A DNA stretch of 17,490 nucleotides from Ramicandelaber brevisporus. Lineage: Eukaryota; Kickxellomycota; Ramicandelaberales; Ramicandelaberaceae. A program made the position numbers and the translations under genes. Location: contig MU602719.1 in the NCBI GenBank assembly GCA_025201865.1, positions 10,020 through 27,509 on the forward strand. Reading direction: 5' to 3'. Positions 11,301 through 17,490 of this stretch are shown here, piece after piece (within the stretch, counting starts at the first letter, position 1; every line of letters starts with the position of its first letter). Below the pieces are notes generated by a model. It was not told where the DNA came from. It was given only the letters and a program-made list of their open reading frames with translations, and ran no database searches.

Positions 11301-12359
11301 CGCACAGAAGCGTGTAGCGACTGTTTGAACCGCTCGTACCAGAGGCAGTGTCAGAAGAGCCTTGAGAGCGATCGCGGATGCGATAGAGACGTAGCATGCT
11401 TGTAGTCTGCACGGCCAGGACCAGTGTCCAGTCAAAGCTTGTGGGCAAAGGCACTGGAGTTCCATCGGAGACAGCAGAAACAGCGGAAGCATCAAAGCGA
11501 CCTGCTGGAGAAGCAGGCAAGCTGGAGTGCATTGTTGGCCGGCGAGACCGACCTACCAGGCGACTCCAAATGCCTCCACCATTGCCAGTATTGGCATTGG
11601 TGCTGCTGTTGCCGTTGCTGCTGGCTGTCTTGCTTGGAGCGGACGCTTGAACTTGAGCAGGTTCGTTTGGCAGCTTTATTCCACGCTCGCCAGTGGGGAT
11701 CGGCGAACCTCTGCGGTGTGCGAGGACGAAACCAAGACGCACACTTGTTGGTGGTGCTGCTGTTGCTGTTGCTGTTGTGGACGAGGAGCTTGGCTGTTCA
11801 TCGGCAGTTGCAGTTGAAGATGTGCTGCTGGTTGAGGTTTTTGAGTTCAAAGACAGCGGCGGACTGACTAGTGAAGCTGCATCTGTCTCGAGTGCTGTTG
11901 TTGTTGTCTGCAAAGAGTGTTGTTGATACTGATGCTGGTGCTGCTGGCTGTGGGGCTGTGAAACAACTTTTGAGTGGAGTGGTGGCGGAAGCAAAGCTGC
12001 AGCGAGTTTGGCTTCATCGGATGATAACCGCTTGTGCTCGCTTTGCAAGAATCTGGCAACTTCGAATGGCAAGAGTTTCTGCCTATTGCATTCATCGATC
12101 ACTGTTGTTGCCGTAACTGATCCTGCTGACAGTGTTGCTGGCTGGTGAACTGGCTCACGACATACTGGACAAGATGCATTGCTATTCGATTGAGATGATG
12201 ATGATGAAATGAGAACCTGTGAACAGTTGCCGCAAACAATCTTTGATGCTCCAATGCTCTGAACGCGATACTCGTGCCATGTTCCAGTCGAAGTGTGAAT
12301 ATGAACTTCAAACCACTGATTGCGTGTATTGTGACTAATGTTAGTATTGCTGTCATTGT

Positions 12360-12394
<35 letters not shown>

Positions 12395-12489
12395 GCTGTT
12401 GTTGTTGTTTTTGTTGCTGCGGCTGTTGGTGCAGCAGTTCCACTGATGGAAGAAGCTATGGAGAACGAGCTGATTGAGGAACTGGGCAT
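8359..12489 (-). CDS. Large low-complexity protein with zinc-ribbon-like motif and PH-like region
   Basis: The family is not recognised. The protein is 1376 residues, starting at an ATG with AAA before it. A Thr-rich N-terminus (~28-43) precedes a short ordered region ending in a Cys pair, C-x2-C-x17-C-x2-C (about residues 86-108: VCGNC then CPVC), which looks like a treble-clef or zinc-ribbon site. Around residues 340-463 a second ordered segment has LRLYRIRDRS, a middle with LLCEVPLHG and LVLTRRDVALVLDA, and a closing helix with TWWLCGVQDALNKIF. This order of strands and final Trp-containing helix resembles a PH domain. The remaining ~900 residues are Ser/Pro/Ala-rich, with many RRxS-type sites, PPPPLPKLP stretches and Gly, Ala and Thr-Ala runs, and are presumably disordered. 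The layout fits a membrane- or signalling-associated scaffold regulated by phosphorylation, but that is inference. The PH-like reading is moderate; the zinc motif is clear. Confidence 0.8.
8635..8664. repeat. (AGTAGC)n hexamer repeat inside a coding region
   Basis: Five tandem AGTAGC hexamers encode an alternating Thr-Ala run near the C-terminus of the 1376-residue protein. The unit is a multiple of three, so gain or loss keeps the frame. Confidence 0.85.
9258..9282. repeat. (GCT)n tract encoding poly-Ala
   Basis: A trinucleotide run is read on the minus strand as eight Ala codons in the disordered C-terminal half of the 1376-residue protein. Confidence 0.85.
9451..9473. repeat. (ACC)n tract encoding poly-Gly
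   Basis: A trinucleotide run is read on the minus strand as a stretch of Gly codons in the 1376-residue protein. Confidence 0.85.
12358..12414. repeat. (GTT)n tract encoding poly-Thr
   Basis: A nearly pure GTT repeat is read on the minus strand as ACA/AAC-type triplets. It gives eleven consecutive Thr (residues 33-43) plus an interrupted flank at the N-terminus of the 1376-residue protein. It is the longest coding microsatellite in the window. Confidence 0.9.
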
Positions 12490-12559
12490 TTTGTATTGTA
12501 TTATCCAGAGTAATTACAACGCGACAGACTGTACAGCTTGTAGTTTTTTAGCTCTGCAG

Positions 12560-12589
12560 CTATGTAGCTTTGTAACTATGTAGCTTTGT
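12560..12589. repeat. 14-base direct repeat just upstream of a start codon
   Basis: CTATGTAGCTTTGT occurs at 12560-12573 and again at 12576-12589, 71-100 bases upstream of the ATG of the 1376-residue gene. The two copies are exact and two bases apart. They could be a protein-binding site in the promoter or leader, or a simple tandem duplication. Confidence 0.85.
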
Positions 12590-12767
12590 CTGTTTGCTTT
12601 GTTTGTTTGATGTTTTTGACGTGGAGAAGAAAGACACACACCAAAAGGAAGAAGAAAACAGCAGTCGTGGAGAAGTTAGGGGAAGAAAGAGAGAAGGAGG
12701 ACAGGGAATGGCTGTTGGGTAGGGTCAGAGCAGAAAGAGAATGAAGGAGGAAGGAGGCGTATTTTTT

Positions 12768-12840
12768 TGCTGCTGCTGTTGCTGCTGCTAATACTGATGC
12801 TAATTGTTGCTGATACTGTTGCTGATGTTGCTGCTTCTGC
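12768..12840. repeat. CTG/TTG imperfect triplet tract
   Basis: A degenerate GCTGCT/GTTGCT run with ACTGAT interruptions lies outside any gene. It resembles the coding triplet tracts elsewhere in the window but is not in a plausible reading frame. Confidence 0.8.
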
Positions 12841-12999
12841 TCACGATTTAGAATTCACAAGACGGGCGTCGAGCAAATGACTTGTTTAGATAATCACCTC
12901 TTTGATGGTACTTTCTCTCTTTGAGTTTTTTTCTTCTTTATTCCGTTTCTTTTGGAGCAATGTTTTCTCATGAGTCTGGTCATACAATATCACACTTAT

Positions 13000-13035
13000 G
13001 AGAGAGAGAAAGAGAGAAAGAAAGAGAGAAAGAGA
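13000..13035. repeat. GA-rich tract
   Basis: A GAGA/GAAA run of about 36 bases, followed by a TGAG/TGTG stretch to about 13071. It is pyrimidine-rich on the strand of the neighbouring genes. Confidence 0.85.
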
Positions 13036-13098
13036 CTGTGTGACTGAGTGAGTGAGTGTATGTGTGTATACTGTGCTGTCGTTGTATTAGAGTATATC

Positions 13099-13116
13099 AG
13101 TAGTAGTAGTAGTAGT
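13099..13116. repeat. (AGT)6 microsatellite
   Basis: Six perfect AGT units in the spacer between the 1376-residue and 747-residue genes. Confidence 0.85.
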
Positions 13117-13178
13117 CCTAGCAGATCCTATTGTGAGTGAAATTGATCGTCACGAGGGTGACTGACTGGGGATCGCCA

Positions 13179-13228
13179 CAAAAGAAAAAAAAAAGAAAAG
13201 AAAAGAGAAAAGGGAAAAGGGAGAAGGG
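13179..13228. repeat. A/G-only purine run
   Basis: About 50 bases are almost entirely A and G on the plus strand, with AAAAG and GGGAAAA units. No function is assigned. Confidence 0.85.
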
Positions 13229-13514
13229 TGGAGATCGACAGGAACTAGTTGGAAAGCTATCACTTTTTCTTAATTTGGTCTCTGCTGTTACTGTGGTCGC
13301 GGTTGTTAGGGCAACCGACTCGATGTATCGGCCATGACTGTGTGCAGATCCCCAGTTCCATCAACCCTCAATCTGCCGATGGAGAACCGAGTTCATAGTG
13401 AATAAAGCAAAGTCAGATCGCTAATGTAAATACCAAATAATGTTCAAAGTTACCCTTAGTTTAAATTAGCCTGGGTTTAGTTTGTAACAGGAATGATGTC
13501 GTATTAAACTAAAA

Positions 13515-13534
13515 GGTGACTAAAAATGGTCACC
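13515..13534. repeat. Small inverted repeat after the 747-residue gene
   Basis: GGTGAC and GTCACC are separated by eight bases, seven bases beyond the stop codon of the minus-strand gene. The six-base stem is too short to be called a terminator, and eukaryotic mRNA ends do not depend on such hairpins. It is recorded only for its position. Confidence 0.4.
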
Positions 13535-13541
13535 AAATGGA

Positions 13542-15785
13542 TTAAAATCGAATGCAGCGCCGTTTAGCTAGAAGTTCAAACTCTGAAACGGAAATGTCTT
13601 GCTTCTCGTAAAGATATGCCAATCTGAGATTGATTGCTTTGCGGTCCGCGCTCTTTGTGTGCAAATTACTATCCTCGCCATCATGAATCATAACATCAAT
13701 CTTCACATCTGCTGTGCCCATGTATCCAAATAGCGGTTCGGTAACACCATTAACGACAGTTTGCATTTGCGACCTTACATCAAATGTAATGATTCGTCGG
13801 AATCGTAGATCCCCAAACTCGTAATCCCGCAAGCTGGTTGTATTTGTCTCCATCCCATTGCGTGTGTCGAGCCACTCCTGTCGTCTTTCGCGGTCAACTC
13901 GTCCTCCAGCACTTGTGTAAAAATCGGGAGGCGGAACATTCATAAACCCGCGGTTGTCGTCAAACACTTTGCGGCTGGCTAGTCGATGTGCAATATCTGA
14001 GTCAACTGCACCGCCCAAATCAGGCGGCGTCTTTCCTTTGATGGCACTGGTGTACTTGTCCAGAACTGCTGGAGACGCAAATAGAGGATGTGTGGAGCCT
14101 GAGTTGCTGTTGACATCGTCGTCGGTGCTCGGCTTGTTGCGAGTGTACTCAAATCGAGGATCGTAGCTGTAATTCTGATCTATCCTTCTATTATCATTGC
14201 TCACGAATCCAGAGTGATGATCCCCAAGAATGAGCAGCACAATATCCACCTCAACTACATCTCTCATCTGAGCCAGTTTGAAATCAGTCAATGAGATGAC
14301 ACTGCATTGAAGCTTCCGACCTTTAGATGCAGTCTTGTTGTAGTTGCTGATTGCTGTTATCCATGGATGTGCCATTTTATCGTTTTCAACCACGATGAGA
14401 GTAGATTGAACAGGCATGATGACTGCACTCGACTCAGTTGATAGTTCGGTGGGAGATATATCACGCGTTGCGGCAATGTGCTCCACAAACGCAGTGCAGC
14501 ATGGATCCAACTTTTGTCGATTAACGAACAGAATTCCGCCATGTAAGCGTGATTGCTCTCGTGGAAGCGAGTCGAAGATGAGGCTCGAATACAGTATGCC
14601 AGTAGTAATGTCGAGAAATGAACCCTGTGAGCCAAGCTGAATGAGTCGCGTTTTGCCCTTTTCACTGTGATGCTCATCATACTTGTCAGAAAGCTCCGTG
14701 TTCTTGGTTTTATTGAGCATAAAACTCAATGATGAATAGGGCAGCGTGTTCGGAGCAACAGACTCAACTGCTTGACTTGCACTATCTTCCAAACTAACCA
14801 ACTTGCTCTTGAATGCATTCAAGGATTGACACTTTGCAGACTCAAAGGTGATAGAATCCTTGTACTGCTGAGTACCAATTTGGTTGCAATAGTCTTTGCA
14901 GAAGAGGGGCTGTAGACTGAATATCTCGCCATCACCAATCGCCTGTCTGACTGCATCCACTTTCAAGAATGTGTAGAATGTCCCGTTGAGATGCTGAGAT
15001 GCTGGCGCTGATGCCACATTGGTGCTTGCAAACTTGCCAGTGCTTTTACTGACAAATACAAACTCGAGCCATCGATCAACATATTGTGATAACACTTCAG
15101 AATCCTTAAACGCTGCGTGTGTCGAAGAAGAGCTGCTGGCAAAATTGTCCAGGTAGCATTGAAACGCAGACTCAACATCAAACATGTAGCTACCACTACC
15201 ACCGCCAGTAGCCGAATCAACGCATTTCCAGCCAGTGAATTGCGCTTTGGAGGATCGGCTGAGCAGAGCGTGTGCATTTGTATAGGAACAGCTTTTGCCG
15301 AAACCCATCACTCCGCCTCCTCCAATGCCGATACCTGTCGAAGTCTTCTTCTTCACGGTACCAAAGAGCGCAGCTGTGCAGGTGCATCGTTTGAGAACAA
15401 ATGGCTGAAGCGTTAGAGTTTGACTTGCTGCGGATGATTTCGATGCTGAAGCTGAGCTTGCATCCTTGTCGATGCGATACAGAAAGCCGCTCCATGTATG
15501 GAGAAGCAAGTTGTTCGGCTCAGTTACATCTTTGACAGCAAGAACGTCGGCCTTTGTCTTCCACCACGACTGATGCCGAGTGTCACGGACAAAGTTGGCA
15601 TCAGAGTCTGTTGTCGGTGGAGGTGATGATATTGCTGCGCACTCGCTGATCGCGCTGTCAATAAAGTGCGATTCAAACGATGACGACGGTGCAGCTCGTT
15701 TGGCAGATCTGGCGGCTGTGGTAGATGAGGCTGCAGTACCAGAGGCATGGCCACGTTTCCGTGATGCAACCTTGCTATCGCTCAT
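13542..15785 (-). CDS. Putative degenerate SNF2-type helicase lobe protein
   Basis: A 747-residue protein of unassigned family. The reading frame opens at 15800 with TTG; the ATG at 15785 (G at -3) is chosen. The N-terminus is basic (SRKRG, AKRAAP; possible nuclear signals). From about residue 340 the order of landmarks resembles lobe 1 of Rad5/SHPRH-like or large-DNA-virus SNF2 proteins: LPYSSLSFMLNK in place of the entry helix, TTGILY, then GGILFVNRQK (~415) where GGILADEMGLGKT would stand, STLIVVEN-x7-W (~459) as in motif Ia, VDIVLLILGDH, and LRFRRIITFDVRS (~658-671) where the wRRIIxDEa motif would stand. The P-loop Gly-Lys-Thr and DExH residues are absent, and there is no second lobe. If the reading is right the protein cannot hydrolyse ATP as SNF2 enzymes do. 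It diverges from the kinase-like gene across 267 bases. The coding frame itself is secure; the family reading is a hypothesis. Confidence 0.8.
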   Translation of the reverse strand: MSDSKVASRKRGHASGTAASSTTAARSAKRAAPSSSFESHFIDSAISECAAISSPPPTTDSDANFVRDTRHQSWWKTKADVLAVKDVTEPNNLLLHTWSGFLYRIDKDASSASASKSSAASQTLTLQPFVLKRCTCTAALFGTVKKKTSTGIGIGGGGVMGFGKSCSYTNAHALLSRSSKAQFTGWKCVDSATGGGSGSYMFDVESAFQCYLDNFASSSSSTHAAFKDSEVLSQYVDRWLEFVFVSKSTGKFASTNVASAPASQHLNGTFYTFLKVDAVRQAIGDGEIFSLQPLFCKDYCNQIGTQQYKDSITFESAKCQSLNAFKSKLVSLEDSASQAVESVAPNTLPYSSLSFMLNKTKNTELSDKYDEHHSEKGKTRLIQLGSQGSFLDITTGILYSSLIFDSLPREQSRLHGGILFVNRQKLDPCCTAFVEHIAATRDISPTELSTESSAVIMPVQSTLIVVENDKMAHPWITAISNYNKTASKGRKLQCSVISLTDFKLAQMRDVVEVDIVLLILGDHHSGFVSNDNRRIDQNYSYDPRFEYTRNKPSTDDDVNSNSGSTHPLFASPAVLDKYTSAIKGKTPPDLGGAVDSDIAHRLASRKVFDDNRGFMNVPPPDFYTSAGGRVDRERRQEWLDTRNGMETNTTSLRDYEFGDLRFRRIITFDVRSQMQTVVNGVTEPLFGYMGTADVKIDVMIHDGEDSNLHTKSADRKAINLRLAYLYEKQDISVSEFELLAKRRCIRF

Positions 15786-16052
15786 CACAGTAGATTGCAA
15801 CGAATAAAAGCAAAAAAAAAATCAAGGAGAAAGTGTGGATTCGAAGAAGCTGACATTGTCCATGGGGACATTTGCCTTGAAGAGTAGTAGTGTCAGATGA
15901 TATCTTCTGGTATACTCCAACTACACTTTGTTACTTAATCGATAAAGCTGCTAGGAGTATTCCTCGTGTACACATACGTTTGCAGTCAACAACATCCACT
16001 ATTGACCTGTGCTTTTCCTCTCTTTCTTTACAAGGCAACAGTCACCTCCATC
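15786..16052. promoter_or_regulatory. Divergent promoter region, pseudo-helicase and kinase-like genes
   Basis: 267 bases separate the two divergent start codons, so both promoters and leaders must share this space. It holds a nine-A run (about 15812-15820), a TCGATAAAG near 15939-15947 and a pyrimidine-rich stretch directly before the kinase-like start (16010-16030). No clear TATA box was assigned. The arrangement allows coordinated control of the two genes. Confidence 0.55.
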
Positions 16053-17378
16053 ATGAAGTCCAAGCTCAGCGTTCCACCTCTGTTTAACCCACATCCACCT
16101 CCTCTGCCACAGCCAGTACCAAAGACACCAGCACCACCAAGCCCTCCACGAAGCGATGATTCAGAAGATGATCAAGAGCCACCAACCAAGCGTCAGCGCC
16201 TTTCATCGCACCACACACTTCCGCAGCAGCAACAGCAACGGCAGTTGAAACAGCAACAGCAGCAGCAGCAGCAGTTACACTACATTGGCATTAAAAGAGA
16301 AGGCATGCCTGTGTGCCCTCCTGGCTACGATCTGGCCGACTATCAGCAGTTCAAACCCGCAAACTTTATAGCAGCCAACTTCCTCGAGCTGTTTGCAATG
16401 CAGCTGTGGCAGTTCAACCTCGTTCCAGTGGAAGTGATTGTAGACGAACAATGCACATATGTGGCATCAGTGCGCTCATCCCTCTCAACTGGAGAACGTG
16501 GTTTCTTTTCAGACATGCGAGCATTGGTATTCAAAGACCACAACTACTCTCATCATAATGTTCCAGTATTAGAATCAATCTTTCACGTAGCCAATGCAGA
16601 GGATCAGCGTGCAATAGCAAAGGTTTACCGTGTGCATGTTCAACTCTACCCACGCGACCAGATTTTGAGCAGCGCACCTCGCAAAATTGATGTTTACTTG
16701 CAAGATTTGTTCCATCCAGCCAGTGACGGATGTCCAGAGTGGTACAATGAAAACAACATTAGCAAGTCTGTGCAATCGTATGATGTGTTTTTCCAAATGG
16801 CCAAGTGTTTGTTCTATCTATCTCGTCCATCATTCGAGCTGGTTCATGGCAATATCTCTCCGTCAAACTTTGGATGGGTTCTCAACACTCGCGGCGGTAA
16901 AGCCAATGTACGTCCACGTTGGTGTTTGATTGACTTTACTGCTTCTAGATGGGTTCTTAGTGAAGATCATTTAGTGGCGGTTACTGACTATTCTCCAGGA
17001 TTTGATGCACCTGAAAATAGTGAACAAACGGTGAACGAGTTTGCAGATCACAATCCAAGAGAGACCTGGCAACTATGGAAATATGAAAAGTCGAATAACT
17101 ATGTTCCTGTAGTGTGCACAAAGAGTGATGTGTATTCAATGGCCAAAGTTCTGGAGTGGCTGTTTCCAGAGCTTGTGGATGTGGGTAAATGCAGTGATGT
17201 CAGTGATGAGATTAAGTTGGCGCAAGAGTTGCGTAAATTGCTGGACCAGATGCTCAACATTAATATTCGTGAACGGCCATCGGGTGAGCAACTCCTCAAG
17301 CAGCTCAATAAGGTTTGGCACCAATTCAAGCACGTACACGGCATGAAACTGGTTAATTCCCTTAAGTTATCCTCTTAG
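16053..17378 (+). CDS. Protein-kinase-like protein with altered catalytic loop
   Basis: A 441-residue protein. The frame extends upstream to a GTG at 15966, but the first in-frame ATG is 16053 with A at -3. The N-terminus is Pro-rich and acidic, then PTKRQRL (possible nuclear signal, ~residues 46-52), then a Gln-rich tract (58-74). A kinase fold follows: AIAKVY with the candidate beta-3 Lys190; catalytic loop HGNISPSN (265-272); DFT (294-296) for DFG; APE (319-321); SDVYSM (358-363) for the alpha-F helix; and RPSGEQLL (408-415) near the C-terminus. The usual loop is HRD or HGD; here the base Asp is Asn267 while the metal-binding Asn272 and Asp294 remain. This suggests a pseudokinase or very low activity. 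The HG-x-I-x-P-x-N form resembles FunK1, Crinkler-type and large-DNA-virus kinases more than typical Ser/Thr kinases. Substrate unknown. Confidence 0.88.
   Translation: MKSKLSVPPLFNPHPPPLPQPVPKTPAPPSPPRSDDSEDDQEPPTKRQRLSSHHTLPQQQQQRQLKQQQQQQQQLHYIGIKREGMPVCPPGYDLADYQQFKPANFIAANFLELFAMQLWQFNLVPVEVIVDEQCTYVASVRSSLSTGERGFFSDMRALVFKDHNYSHHNVPVLESIFHVANAEDQRAIAKVYRVHVQLYPRDQILSSAPRKIDVYLQDLFHPASDGCPEWYNENNISKSVQSYDVFFQMAKCLFYLSRPSFELVHGNISPSNFGWVLNTRGGKANVRPRWCLIDFTASRWVLSEDHLVAVTDYSPGFDAPENSEQTVNEFADHNPRETWQLWKYEKSNNYVPVVCTKSDVYSMAKVLEWLFPELVDVGKCSDVSDEIKLAQELRKLLDQMLNINIRERPSGEQLLKQLNKVWHQFKHVHGMKLVNSLKLSS
16224..16274 (+). repeat. Poly-Gln tract in the kinase-like protein
   Basis: A CAG/CAA-rich run (17 codons, interrupted by Arg, Leu and Lys) lies between the nuclear-signal-like motif and the kinase fold. 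Confidence 0.9.
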
Positions 17379-17490
17379 CTTACCACAACTTAAGTTGCAA
17401 GCTGTAGACTGCGATATATACTTTGCTAAACATTTTTAATATTCAATCAAGCGCTTTTACTATTTTTTTTATAATTGGAGCGATCATTGG
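17379..17490. other. 3' flank of the kinase-like gene
   Basis: The window ends 112 bases after the stop. The flank is AT-rich with TTTTTAATATTCAATC and a T run, and no AATAAA. The transcript end presumably lies here or just beyond. No gene is visible. Confidence 0.4.

Larger units (their letters stand above)
12490..13541. promoter_or_regulatory. Upstream region of the 1376-residue gene, repeat-rich
   Basis: This 1052-base spacer has no supportable gene. On the sense (minus) strand of the downstream gene, the 150 bases at 12611-12760 are strongly pyrimidine-rich, as is common near fungal transcription starts. Farther out lie a CTG/TTG tract, a GA tract, an AGT tract and a purine run. The 169 bases nearest 13541 form the 3' flank of the 747-residue gene. 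No polyadenylation hexamer AATAAA is visible in the sense direction. Confidence 0.5.

Noticed and set aside
13137-13337. A short Lys-rich plus-strand frame in the spacer
   Set aside because: It is a product of the A/G purine run, with no domain and no sign of a start or of conservation.
15287-15335. A GVMGFGKS stretch in the 747-residue protein that fits the Walker A pattern
   Set aside because: It lies in a glycine-rich loop far upstream of the SNF2-like region, is not followed by hydrophobic Walker B sequence, and is probably a chance match.
15966-16052. Upstream extension of the kinase-like protein
   Set aside because: The extension opens with GTG, not ATG, and contains no other in-frame ATG. 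The ATG at 16053 has a good context and starts the Pro-rich N-terminus.

Overview
This is a eukaryotic nuclear window, most likely from an intron-poor unicellular opisthokont and plausibly an early-diverging fungus. The support is a complete CHD1-type chromatin remodeller in one uninterrupted 6.35 kb reading frame, long single-exon neighbours, Kozak-like start contexts, intergenic simple repeats, and proteins rich in runs of Ser, Thr, Gln, Ala and Asp. The placement is inference. No rRNA, tRNA, CRISPR array or bacterial-style operon was seen.

Layout, left to right. Four genes lie on the minus strand: a small secreted cysteine-rich protein (161-820), the CHD1 remodeller (1159-7512), a 1376-residue low-complexity protein with a zinc-ribbon-like motif and a PH-like region (8359-12489), and a 747-residue protein that I read tentatively as a degenerate SNF2-type ATPase lobe (13542-15785). 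One gene lies on the plus strand: a protein-kinase-like protein of 441 residues (16053-17378), divergent from the 747-residue gene across a 267-base shared promoter region. Spacers of about 850 and 1050 bases hold microsatellites and presumably the promoters of the CHD1 gene and of the 1376-residue gene.

The CHD1 gene is the only one recognised with confidence. It has two chromodomains, a two-lobed SNF2 ATPase, a SANT-SLIDE region and the C-terminal CHCT domain, so it should slide and space nucleosomes in transcribed chromatin. The secreted protein carries two copies of a six-cysteine module with identical spacing that I do not recognise.

The most interesting part is the right end. The 747-residue protein keeps the landmarks around the first lobe of a SNF2 helicase but lacks the P-loop and DExH residues. 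The kinase-like protein has Asn where the catalytic-loop Asp should be. Together they look like a divergent pair of pseudoenzymes, both with nuclear-type basic motifs. Whether they work together cannot be told from sequence alone.
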